Shown here: positions 9,803-20,240 of the stretch, piece by piece
Layout of the letters: each line of letters begins with the position of its first letter
Numbering within the stretch: the stretch's first letter is position 1
Assembly (NCBI GenBank): GCA_032622095.1
Contig: CP136061.1
Coordinates: forward strand, 124,632,754 to 124,696,753
DNA length: 64,000 bases
Direction: 5' to 3'
DNA from: Siphonodentalium dalli
Lineage: Eukaryota; Mollusca; Scaphopoda; Gadilida; Siphonodentaliidae
The notes under the pieces: generated by a model
Database searches by the model: none
What the model saw: the letters and a program-made list of their open reading frames with translations, nothing else
What the model was told of the DNA's origin: nothing
Program-made: the position numbers and the translations under genes

Positions 9803-11699
9803 GGGCGATATCTCAAGGACCAAATACAGAGAAACGACCAAGTGGAAAAGTCGATTGAATGGTTTTCTCTCTCCGGCCTAAAAACCAGGGAAGGTTATGA
9901 CTGGCTGAGATCAAACATCCGATCTGAGCCTGTCTTTGACGAACACTGCCAAGTGTACATCTGGCTTGGGACCTACGACATCACACAACGAGATAGTCAC
10001 GGATATATATCTCCAAGAAATATAACCGTAGACCAAATAACAAGATACTACAGAAGAATAATGGACCGCTTCTTTCATCAAAGGAACCTACAAATCACAT
10101 TCCTAGAAATACCACCATTCTCCATAAGTGACTTCAACCAAGAAGTCCACAGGAAACACCAGAACAAACACGACAGGAATAGAAGAAGGTTTGCATGAGT
10201 ACCACCTATACCTCATTCCAGCCAACAAGACCAAGCGTGGCTAGAAGATACCACCACATACCTAAATCGTCAAATCCATCGCCTGAACAATAGCCTAGGC
10301 TCTACTACTCCGAAGTTTTCAATTGACCTCACCAGAAACCCAAAACACCGACGAGGAACAGTGACAAAATATAGCTACTCAGCATACAAAGATGGCATCC
10401 ATCCCGACAAAAGACTGAGTAAGGTATGAGAGTGGCTAAAATGCAAGCTTGGCGCCAAGCTTGGCAGTTTTTAAGGCAGGTGACTAAAAGACAAGCTTGG
10501 CGTTTTCAAATTTTTAAAAAGCCTTTTAAACGCTGTTTTCGGGTGAATTATGCGGGAATAGCACCAGTTAATTACTTATATGGCCCATTTTCGTAAATTA
10601 ATCGACAATAGTGGCAGTAATGTCCCCGATTGGTTGGTTAATAGGGGGCGTGGTCACAAAATCAAAACATCGTCTTTTTACGCAGATTTCTTGTCGGTTT
10701 TTGGTCGATTTCTCTTTTTAAACATCAGTTGGACTAAGTTTTTTATTCGAAACATGTTGAATGGTTATCATTTATCACTCTCATAGTCGAGCTTGGCGGT
10801 TTTGAACATTATATGCGAAGAATTTTTGACTTTTAGATGACCGACCACCGAACCGCCAAGCTCGAATAAAAAATCAAAATATTAAGCTGAATTTTCGCCG
10901 ATTTCTCGTTTCTAAAACACGTTCCATCTAGTTTTTATGTAAAAACGTGTAAAATGATTATCATTCTTCACAAATATAATCGGGCTTGGCGGTTTTGAAC
11001 ATTATATACAAAGAATTTTTGAATTTTAGATGACCGATCACCGAACCGCCAAGCTCGAATAAAAAATAAAAATATTAAGCTGAATTTTCGCCGATTTCTC
11101 GTTTCTAAAACACGTTCCATCTAGTTTTTATGTAAAAACGTGTAAAACCGCCAAGCTCGAGTATATATGTGAAGAACGATAATCATTTTACATATTTTTA
11201 CATGAAAAATAGCTGGGACATGTTTTAGAAACGAGAAATCTCAGGAAATTCAGCTTCATATTTTGATTTTAAATTCGAGCTTGGCGGTTCGGTGGTCGGT
11301 CATCAAATGTCCAAAATTCTTAATATCAAATATTAAAAACCGCCAAGCTCGATTATATTTGTGAAGAATGATAATCATTTTACATATTTTTACATGAAAA
11401 CTAGCTGGAACGTGTTTTAGAAACGAGAAATCGGCCGAAATTCAGCTTTATATTTTTATTTTTAATTCGAGCTTGGCGGTTTGGTGGTCGGTCATCAAAA
11501 TGTCAAAACTTCTTTGTATATAATGTTCAAAACCGCCAAGCCCGATTATATTTGTGAAGAATGATAATAATTTTACACGTTTTTACATAAAAACTAGATG
11601 GAACGTGTTTTAGAAACGAGAAATCGGCGAAAATTCAGCTTAATATTTTTATTATGGCTACGGAAAATTAGAGAACATGCGGCACAAAACTGTTGGTAG
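9803..11699 (+). pseudogene. LINE ORF1, SGNH/GDSL esterase-like domain, interrupted
   Basis: One frame runs from 9803 through 'SLSGLKTREGYDWL', 'VYIWLGTYDIT' (equivalent to the GTND block of SGNH hydrolases) and 'ITFLEIPPFSISDFN'. It passes an in-frame TGA at 10196 and continues to 'DTTTYLNRQIHRLNN' and 'YKDGIHPDKRLSKV' (10389-10426). 'DGIHP' fits the C-terminal catalytic Asp/His block. A second TGA lies at 10427. After a 1216-bp insertion the frame resumes exactly in phase at 11661 with 'RKIREHAAQNCW' and ends at TAG 11697. In CR1 elements such esterases are thought to act in ORF1, perhaps on membranes or lipids; the substrate is unknown. The N-terminal Gly-Asp-Ser block is missing, so this copy would lack the nucleophile even without its stops. 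Confidence 0.75.
10439..11654. mobile_element. foldback element of 192-bp inverted/tandem repeats inside LINE ORF1
   Basis: Nine copies of a 13-bp box (GAGCTTGGCGGTT or its complement) lie at about 10788, 10852, 10981, 11043, 11145, 11276, 11338, 11467 and 11530. In the left half the unit repeats every 192 bp on one strand. Near 11150 the order inverts, and the right half repeats every 191-192 bp on the other strand. Inner blocks such as 'CGATTTCTCGTTTCTAAAAC' recur in inverted form. A perfect 20-bp palindrome CAAGCTTGGCGCCAAGCTTG opens the element at 10444-10463. Both edges carry TGGCTA (10433-10438 and 11655-11660), a candidate 6-bp target duplication that keeps the esterase frame. No coding capacity is evident apart from a doubtful 68-codon frame at 10580. 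The superfamily is unknown. Confidence 0.8.
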
Positions 11700-11968
11700 A
11701 TCAGTGGACTGGGTTGTGTGGGCTATTCCACGCTATACCAGAAACCACTATCGACCACAGCTTAAAATAAGAACAAATATGAAGCCACAAATGTTCAATT
11801 CAACGCTACTACTTATTATGCTGGGAATACTTTATCTGATGATCAATAGAAACGATGTTCCTTCACAAACAACACACATTGACCTGAAATTACAGTTTAC
11901 TGCTGAAAAACAAGATGATAGGGAGAAATATACCAAACATCAGTATATCAAAACCACACAGAGTGAGA
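11700..11968 (+). other. LINE spacer and ORF2 leader, hydrophobic segment
   Basis: Between the esterase stop and the 2A-like motif, a frame from 11677 has a hydrophobic stretch 'STLLLIMLGILYLMI' (about 11800-11845) followed by charged residues. It could be the start of ORF2 upstream of the 2A-like motif. The reading frame changes before the PHD finger. Confidence 0.4.
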
Positions 11969-12026
11969 TCATTAGTACTCATCCTATTACTACTAGGCGG
12001 TGACATTGAAAAAAAAACCCGGGCCA
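11969..12026 (+). other. 2A-like motif with frameshift, LINE ORF2 leader
   Basis: The sequence reads 'SLVLILLLLGGDIEKK', then a run of nine A's (12009-12017), then codons for Pro-Gly-Pro in the next frame. With eight A's the motif would be a close match to the ribosome-skipping consensus D(V/I)ExNPGP, with Lys in place of Asn. 2A-like peptides are known at the N-termini of some APE-type LINE proteins. The extra A disconnects the motif from the PHD finger in this copy. Confidence 0.6.
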
Positions 12027-15000
12027 AGACAAGCATCGACATACCCCTGTGGATTCTGTCAAGATGCAGTGAAACTGGGACAGGAAGCAGTATGCTGCAA
12101 CGGGTGCGACATATGGTTCCATCGCACTTGCCTCGAACTAGATCTTGAGGAATACCGCCAACTAGAGCAAACCAGCAGAGAATGGTTATGCTGCAGATGC
12201 AATAGTGTAAATTGCGACAGCTTCACTTTTCGGAGTTATGAACTTGATTCATCAATATACCACCCACCAAGTTTCCTTGAGCAGACAGGACATAGCTTAA
12301 ACACATCAACCTTGATCCTACCTCTTCAGACTAGCAGTCCAATCGGTTCCAGATCAATTCCAACAAGTCAGATGTCTAGGACGAAAAGCAGTAATAAATC
12401 CAAGAACACCACGGACGGTCCATATGACTTATACCATGCGAAGAGTCTGAAAACAAACATCAGAATCATGTCAGTTAACTGCAGAAGTGTAAAGAGCAAT
12501 AAAGCCCAACTAGAAACTGCGATTAAATACATCAAGCCTGATATCATACTAGGCTCATAATCGTGGCTACGAGGGGTTAAACCTGGTCTACCCTCCACCC
12601 AAGATGCTATAAAATCCTCGGAAGTTTTTCCTGAAGGCATCAAGGTCCTAAGAAACGACCGCACCACCCTGGGAGGAGGCGTATTCATTGGCACAGAACA
12701 CGACATAGTTGCCACCGAAAAGATAAACCTAATCACAAACTGTGAAATAGAATGGGCCTCCATACAGATGAACAACAAAGAACTGTACGTGGCTGTATTT
12801 TATATGCCAAAACGAAATATTGAGGACATAAAGGAACTACGGAAATCTCTTACAAATCTAGACAGCAGAGGCAGAAAAACATAATCATTGGAGGGGACTT
12901 CAACTGCCCTGACATAGACTGGGAGAAGAAATATGTCAAGAAAAATGCACAAGATAGACCAGTACAAGAGGCCCTCTTGGACCTCACTACATATTTTGAA
13001 CTAACACAGGTACAGGAAACACCGACTAGAGGAAATAACACGCTGGACCTAATACTGACAAATAATCCATCTCTAATTAAATCACCATCATGCGCACCTG
13101 GCATCTCAGATCATGACATCATAATCACCGACTGCTACACCACTCCTTACCGACAGAATGATACCCCGAGAACAACATACTCCTTCAAAAAAGCACCATG
13201 GGACAAAATTGTCATGGACATCGACAAAGTCTGCCGCACTATCATCGACAGCAATTTGGACACACCAGCGAATTGCCTATGGGATGACCTGAAAAATGGA
13301 ATAATGCCTTCCATAGATGAACATGTACCAAAAAGCCAAACCAGAAAGAAACAAAGAGCTCCATCGATCAACAAAAAGACAAAGAGGATGCTCAGAAAGA
13401 AAGCTAGGCTGTACAAGAAAGCCAAAACATCAGAAGAGGCCTGGGAAAAATACCGCAAACACCAGAAGGCCTGTAAAATGGAGCTAAAAAGGGCAGAATG
13501 GGACTACATCAATCGAATCATGCTGGATGGTATGTCCAAGTAGAGCTCAAAACCATTCTGGGCTTACATGAAAGCCAAACGCCAAGACAACATTGGAGTA
13601 CCTCCGCTTAAAAGAAAAGGCCAACTACTAAACAGCATCCGGGACAAAGCAGAGATATTAGTGGAACAATTTCGGTCAGTTTTTACAAAAGATACCGACC
13701 CCACTAGAGCAAGCCATACATCAACTGCATCAACACCATGGATTGAACCGCTTAACATATCACTCGATGGCGTCACGAAACTATTACTAGATGTGAAACA
13801 ATCAAAGGCTCCAGGACCCGATGCCATCCCAAATATAGTGCTCCGTACCTGCGCTTACCACATCGCTCCAGGCCTGAAACACATATTTGAAAGGTCAATA
13901 GATACAGGAATCCTCCCAAACGATTGGCTCAATGCAAACATCACACCTGTTTACAAGAAAGGTGATATACATGTAGCAGAGAATTATAGACCTGTCTCCC
14001 TTACATCTGTTAGCTGCAAAATATTGGAACATATCATCTATCGACACATCATGAACCATCTAGAAAAACACAAAATCTTAACCGGTTTAAACCATGGATT
14101 CCGGAAGGGCCATTCATGCGTGACTCAACTGATAAACACTACTCAAGACCTATTCACCTCCTTCGACAAGAAAATCCAGACTGACATGATAGTCCTCGAT
14201 TTTAGCAAAGCATTTGATACTGTTCCACACAAGAAATTACTTGCAAAACTCGATAATTATGGCATTAAAGGAAACATCCATAAATGATAAACCACCTTCC
14301 TCACTAAACGTCATATGAGAGTCGTTGTCGAAGGCTCATGTTCCCAAAATGAACCAGTGGAGTCTGGTGTTCCACAGGGTACTATCCTTGGTCCGCTACT
14401 CTTCCTATGCCACGTAAACGACCTGACAGAATGTGTAACATCACACACACGTCTCTTTGCAGACGACTGTCCCCTCTATCGACAGATAACATCTCAAAGG
14501 GATCACGAAGCACTCCAGCAAGACCTCAATCATCTAGAAAAATGGGCAGAAGACTGGGGTATGAGATTCAATTACCAAAAATGCTTCGTGGTGTCAATAA
14601 GACCAAATACCACCCACATGTACAAGCTCTGCAATCACATCATGCAAGCAGTCGATGATATCCCTTATCTTGGCGTTACACTATCTAGCGACCTATCTTG
14701 GACAAATCACATAAATAAGATGACGAACAAGGCAAGCAGTACACTCGGCTTCCTCAGAAGAAACCTCCATCGGGCACCATCGAAGAGCAAGCAAATAACA
14801 TACGAGACATTGGTAAGATCTCAACTCGACTATGCTGCTGAGGTATGGGATCCGTTCCTGCAAAAAGACATCGATGCAATTGAACGGATCCAGAAAGAGC
14901 CGCCAGATTTATCACCAATGACTGGAGATCCAGGAAAGGAGCTGTTACAGCCATGAAAGACCATCTAGGACTCAAACCACTCCAAGATAGAAGACACACA

Positions 15001-15312
15001 CAGAGGTTGACACTCTTCCGTAAGATAGTTGACGGGAAGTTACCATCTGTCACAACCCATGACATACTAATCGACAAAAAAGTGGGCCGAAAGATCGTTG
15101 CTAAACACTTCGAGGGTTATCAGTCACAAAACATCGTGCAAAATTATGAGTGTAATAACTCAAAACCCTTCAAGCTGATCAATGCCGACACAAAGGAACT
15201 ACAACATTCATTCTTCTCAAAAACTATCCTGGAATGGAATCAGCTTGAGGAAAGTGCATGTGCCTCACTGCTGGAGACAACATCATCCATCGGTCAAACA
15301 CCATCACACTGA
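12018..15312 (+). pseudogene. LINE ORF2: PHD finger, AP endonuclease, reverse transcriptase
   Basis: A C4HC3 PHD finger lies at about 12045-12212: 'CGFCQDAV', 'CCNGCDIWFHRTC', 'WLCCRC'. The endonuclease follows at 12468-13140 with 'MSVNCRSVKSNKAQLETA', 'GGDFNCPDIDW', 'LDLILTN' and an intact Ser-Asp-His (13106-13114). At the expected catalytic Glu the codon is TAA (12558-12560), between 'DIILGS' and 'SWL'. A frameshift lies near 12870. RT blocks: 'PGPDAIPNIVLR', 'NYRPVSLTSVSCKILEHII', 'LDFSKAFDTVPH', 'SGVPQGTILGPLLF' and FADD (14456-14467), then 'IPYLGVTLSSDLSWTNHINK'. Stops lie at 13541 and 14285, and a frame change at about 14920-14956. The product would nick target DNA and prime reverse transcription, but it is clearly inactivated. 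Confidence 0.88.
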
Positions 15313-15389
15313 TCCAGCACCAGCGTACTTATATCCGGAAGGATCCTACGCTGAACCTGATACAGATACAGATACTATAAATAGTTCTC

Positions 15390-15917
15390 ATAGCCGACCC
15401 CGGCAAAATGGCTGCCTTTGGAAAAATTCACTTTCCTTCCGGGTTTATGAAACTTAAATTTTCAATAAATACGAGAGATACGATGCCGTGATGTAGCGTG
15501 ATTGGTTTGGGTGGGTCAGTAAACAATTCCGCTGCTAATGATGTATAATATATATATTCTACTAACCGTTTATTGTGTTTTTGAAGCCCAAGTCGGTGTA
15601 AAAATCGCACTTTTTGATCGAGTTTAGCGGACATCATATCGAACGAGTGAAATTTTACAGTCGGTTTGCGTCAGACCTGTGCTCATAACCAGAGTTTTTC
15701 TTAACCAATTTTTACAGGGGATGCATCAAATTGAAGAGTAATAACATATCTTTCTAACTATATATGAGGCACTTTATGTTACAAAAATTATTTTGGTGTA
15801 TTTTAACCTGATTGTGGACATTGTAAAAATAATAAAAAATTAGGCCGGGCCAAGTTGGATACCTTTCTATAGGATTAAGTATTATTGGGGGTGGGGTAAA
15901 TTTTTGTTCTGGGGACC
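15390..15917 (-). repeat. large inverted repeat, right inner arm
   Basis: Reverse complement of 9103-9645, beginning 'CATAGCCGAC' immediately after the LINE tail and ending at 'GTTCTGGGGACCT'. Confidence 0.88.
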
Positions 15918-15983
15918 TTAAGTCTATGCGCCACAGGAGGCGGTGTGTCACCCGATTACCGAATATATGGGACCATAGTTTTC

Positions 15984-16244
15984 TTAACCCTTTCAGTGCC
16001 AGGGGCCGATCTCATCGGCCCTAATTTACGGTCTGTAAAATCGGCCCTAAAAAAATGAAAAAATGAAGAAAAAAAAACAAAAAAATTATTTTTAAAAAAT
16101 TATTAAAATTGTAAAAAAAATTGTAAAAAATAATAACAAATGATGAAAAATTGTTAGGCCAATGCATTCTCTTATATAAGAGAATGCATTGGCAGAGGGT
16201 ATATGGGTTGATACAAAAATCGGACCTGGCACTCAAAGGGTTAA
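15984..16244. mobile_element. piggyBac-type MITE with TTAA flanks
   Basis: The 261-bp element starts TTAACCCTTTCAGTGCCAGG and ends CCTGGCACTCAAAGGGTTAA, so its termini are inverted with one mismatch over 20 bp. TTAA target duplications with termini starting CCC are the hallmark of piggyBac elements. Inside are a hairpin 'GGGCCGATCTCATCGGCCC' at about 16003-16021 and a perfect 36-bp palindrome at 16158-16193 (centre TATA), with an A/T-rich filler between them. It sits in the right arm of the large inverted repeat and is absent from the left arm, so it inserted after that repeat formed. It has no coding capacity. Confidence 0.85.
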
Positions 16245-16248
16245 AGGC

Positions 16249-16425
16249 ACGTGAGGCCTTAGTTGTCAAAATATTCATATTTGTTCCGATCACCGTAAAC
16301 AGAAAAACATTAAAATGCATACAGTTTCGTTCATATATACCATGACTATCGCGTAAACAGCATGTTATCATAAAGACCTACTATATTTCACCTAAGCAAG
16401 AGCCTGATTGTGTTACAGAAGCCAG
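16249..16425 (-). repeat. large inverted repeat, right outer arm
   Basis: Reverse complement of 8045-8226. The match ends near 'GCCTGATTGTGTTACAGAAG' (about 16405-16425). Confidence 0.85.
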
Positions 16426-18501
16426 CACAATGCTACTGGCTAATCACACACAAATGGCATAAACGCTCTTTATTTGTTCCATATCAGGAATTCACAAACA
16501 AAGAACGCTCTTTATGTTTACCATCATAATATAAACAAACACCAGAAAAGTAACTTTTTATGTTTTTGTTTACATAACAATGGTCAAACAAATGACAATA
16601 ACATACTGTTTATGCGATATTTCTTATTTGTATACGGACAAAGTCTGTCTACATTTTGATGTTCTTTCTGTTTGTGGCGGTTTTTGACGGGTTGAAATAT
16701 GTTTACAGGATACCCATCGTCAAGGCCAACCGTACCTTTAAGGCTGAACTATTCCCATATGAGACTCCAGATGTTGCCTATATCTAAAAGAACGCACAAT
16801 AAAATCATTACGACTTCATCGATGGTATACCATCACCCAATTTCGACAATGAAACTACCCCGTTTCTCATTGAACGCGAATAACGCAATGCGTTCACACC
16901 GATCTACAAATCTAGTACTTATCCGATTTATGATGGTCAATGTATAATATTAATGTCCAGATGTAATCGGATTCGAAATATGTGTGATGTCATAATTCAT
17001 AAATGGCAATCAACGCGCGTCATTGATTCTGACAAATGTTCTCTATTCGACAATCACATATTCTCTTGTGCATACCATATGGCTACAATTGTGGCACCAT
17101 TGGAAATAATAGCCAGTTCTCCATCAAATGAATGTACAGGAATCAGGGAGCTAAATGTGTTCCAGAGTCGGGCAGCGAGTGCACTGTGGAATGTTAGAGG
17201 TGAAGGTAACTGAAGAATGGCCTTCACCTGATACATGTAGGATTAAATCTTGTTTATTTGATTTGATCGTCATATCTAAATATTTTAGACTGGTTAATTT
17301 ATTGGGGAAAGGATGTTTGTGAGCGGGAAATTTATTTAACTAGCTGCTGTAGTTCTGAGTTTTTTTCAGGTCAAATTTGTCTACGGAATAGCCCTGTCGT
17401 ACACTTGGTGAACTATTTTAAAAAGTAAACACATGACCTATAATTTTTCTGGAATTTTCGTGATTAGCTGGTGTCAATCCAGCTGGGTAAACATCAGTGG
17501 CGTGGCCTGCATGCTTCAATTCAGTGAATTTGACTGAAACGTTAACACTGTCGTCTATGGGAAACCATTTAGTTCAGTGATTACTATATAGGATAGAGAA
17601 TATTCGACATCGTATTCTAATTCATAAACTTAACACTCCCCAAAATTGAGATATGGACAACAATTCTTCTATGGATATACCGACCACATACCTCACACAT
17701 TCGTTAACGAATGGAAATAAAAAAAAAATTATTTACACCTGTTAACAACCGAAACAACCGAAATGTTTTTTCTTATTTATTTTTTTATTTTTTTTAGAAA
17801 AATGTGTTTCAATGGGATTTACGTGGAAATTAATGTATTTATGCAGATTACCTTAAATACACCACACGTTTAATTGAGATCAGTTTCGACAAGAAAGTGG
17901 CTGAGATTATGTATGCATATGTGATGGGTTACAACAAAAACCAACAAATCTTACAATAAACCTTCTGGAACGGAAGCCATTCGAAATGTCACCTTTGTCA
18001 AATAACATGTAACGGACGAAAGCTGGGACATACAGTTACCACATGTAGTATAATAGAACAAGTCTCTAAAGGTGTATGGTCTTTCCTGTTCCATATTTCA
18101 GATCTAAAGCATTTTGGAATCAATAATTGCACACAATTGAGCTCTGACTCCCAATTATTTTGCTTGTCGTTCGTGTTCCATCCAACGCAGAAATTGAAGG
18201 CTTTATCGATATCAATCTGTGAGAATTGAGTGATGGAGAACGGCATGTAGAAGATTAGTCAAGGGGTCACTTTCCTTTGCAACACACTTTCACTCTGTTA
18301 ATACACGACACTCACACGCACAGTCTACCGGCATCATTTACGACATTTTAAGGTGGCACGTTTTTACTTGACATGATGCTGAACACCTTAATTCAGACAG
18401 CATGGATATCCTATAGATGATGCAATGCACGGTTGTTTTGGAATTGGTTTAGATTTCCTAATTCCTCGCATAATAAATGTACGGTCCATGGAACCTTGTT
18501 C
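16426..18501. other. no gene recognised
   Basis: AT-rich, with short open frames only (for example 16699-16947 and 16953-17213) that show no family signature. Two copies of ACGCTCTTTA occur at 16463 and 16505. Homopolymer runs lie at 17720 and 17770-17800. Confidence 0.5.
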
Positions 18502-18740
18502 CAATTCAATTCAGTTTATTCTGGTCGTCAATAATAGACATTGCAGATGTGTATACGTAAATACAATGTCTATGGTCATTACGTAAACATGTATGACATG
18601 AAAATAGGAATGGGGTTGTCGATATTCGTTAGCTACACTGTTTCAGTTCGACAGGCTGATTGTAGTAAGCCCGCTCAGGGGGGCCTAAATATTGCAAGGA
18701 CATTCTTAATAAATACTGACAAGTTTTTAACTGTCTTATG
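18502..18740 (-). mobile_element. 3' end of a minus-strand LINE or SINE
   Basis: On the minus strand the sequence runs to AATAAA (complement of 18515-18520) followed by a short GAATT repeat (18502-18514). This AATAAA-plus-microsatellite ending matches several other 3' ends in the window. No coding region was recognised upstream. Confidence 0.5.
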
Positions 18741-18799
18741 ATTTCAGGAGTTAAATAGAGCGGCTAGTTTATAAGTGTTTGATCTCTGGTAGTAGTAGG

Positions 18800-20240
18800 G
18801 TTTAAGATATTGTATTCTAATTAGCTAAGATCCATATACATTCCATTACCATGTGGTATTCATCGCCGATTTCAACATTACAGAGAGTGCAGATTCTGTC
18901 GGAATAATTCGTATTTGTCCAAACACCGAGTTCTATAGGGAGTTTGTGATTTCTTGTGCGGAAAGCTAGAATATTGTTAACTGCTCTGTTACCATCAATC
19001 AATCAATCAAGTTTATTGTCTATGTAAATCAATAAATGACATTTAGACATCAATTAACATATATACATATAATTTACAGGTTACACGCGTGCGTTGTAAT
19101 ATGTTTCCCCACAGCAACAGGCAGCCTTGAGCATATTAAAGCCGCACACATTTCTTGGAAGTCCAAACAATGCATGCAGCTCCAATCTACCCACGACTAC
19201 CAACCACTGTGGTAACACCCTCATTCCCACCACCCTGCCATATCACTTCACCGGGCGCCTTGGTGGAGCACACCCGCTCCACGCGAGACAAATGCACCGC
19301 ATACTGACCATCTCTTATTTTCCATATATCCGGCGAAATATTCTGATTTTAATTAAAATTAAAATAAACTTTAGATGAGCCTAAATAGTTCATTAATAAT
19401 ATAAAACATGGTGTTAAAATTAGTTAATATCACTAGCATTGTCGCTGTTGGCATTGATTTCGATAGCTCACGATAGATATAATGTATCAGCACAGAACTA
19501 CACGCCTCTAAGCTACCTCTTCACGCCCCTGTTTTCATTTCTGCTATTTTTGGCACATTGTCAAATTAGATCAGGGACCACACAAGCGCACGTGCAGATC
19601 TTGCTGAGCGGGTAACCTTGACACGATGACACAGTTAGCCAAAAGGCAGTGACCGACTGGCGTGTTCGTGAATTTGTGATTTATTTCTGGAGTTGTTCGG
19701 TAGGATTTAAGGAGATAGATCAAGGGATAGTCAATTCTCTCGTTCAAAATTTGGCTTTATAATCCGGTAAAATGCGTATTTGCTTGATTTCGACATTGTT
19801 GACCACCATTCTTGTATGTATATGTCATGTAATGTACCAGTAGTTGTGCGGTTGTGGCTTTCCAAGCTAAGTACGTGTTGGTTGTTCCAGATACTATACT
19901 CATACCTATATAGGCATTTAACGGTATCCCGTATGCCAACAATCAGTGAATTATTAAAACCATTATCACAATATAAATAATACATAGCATAATGCAAAAT
20001 AAGAGGCAATCTAATGGTTGGCATACCGATAAGCTTAGCCGAGAGGGAACGGGTTTTGATTCTCACCGTTATGGGGCATATTCCTAGTTGCCTATAAACG
20101 AAAGCATTGGGAGTGTAGGGCGAATTAAAAAATACATAATTCAAGTTGTTCAAAACATGTTAGGTTTTCAAAACCCCACACTTCAGTCCCGTATGTCATA
20201 ATTGGTATAATCGATTTTATGATCAGCCCGAAAAAGACAA
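18800..20240 (-). pseudogene. LINE RT C-terminal fragment (family with Cys-rich tail), interrupted
   Basis: The minus strand reads 'IIPIMTYGTEVWGFEN' near 20165-20220 (the RT C-terminal connection), then 'LHDIYIQEWWSTMSKSSKY' and 'FYRIIKPNFEREN' down to about 19735. A 0.74-kb insertion follows. The frame resumes with 'AFRTRNHKLPIELGVWTN', 'CTLCNVEIGDEYHMVMEC' at 18830-18965. The copy at 36691-37630 has the same blocks without a break ('SDIYIQEW', 'FYRIIKPDF', 'FRTRNHRLPIETGSW', 'CKLCNNGLGDEYHIILNC'). The CxxC...H....C tail is a zinc-knuckle-like block seen at the C-terminus of many LINE RT proteins. Confidence 0.8.
18994..19735 (-). mobile_element. retroelement inserted in the LINE fragment, (TGAT)n tail
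   Basis: The block separates two parts of one LINE reading frame. On the minus strand its 3' end is AATAAA (complement of 19012-19017) followed by a TTGA/TGAT repeat (18994-19010). Nothing in it is recognisably coding. 19127-19300 is proline and histidine rich when read forward. Confidence 0.6.

Larger units (their letters stand above)
9646..15389 (+). mobile_element. CR1-like LINE with esterase, 2A-like, PHD, endonuclease and RT regions
   Basis: The element occupies the loop between the inverted arms. Order: ORF1 with an SGNH-esterase-like domain (9803-11699, split by a foldback element), a 2A-like motif, then ORF2 with PHD finger, AP endonuclease and reverse transcriptase to about 15312. 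A short 3' region follows with a 'GATACAGATACAGATACTA' microsatellite near 15360-15380. Esterase and PHD domains are established features of CR1-like non-LTR elements. The 5' end is probably truncated, because the GDS nucleophile block expected at the start of the esterase is absent and the first frame opens only at 9803. About 150 bp of AT-rich sequence (9646-9802) lies between arm and frame and may be loop rather than LINE. Several stops and frameshifts make it inactive. Confidence 0.85.
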
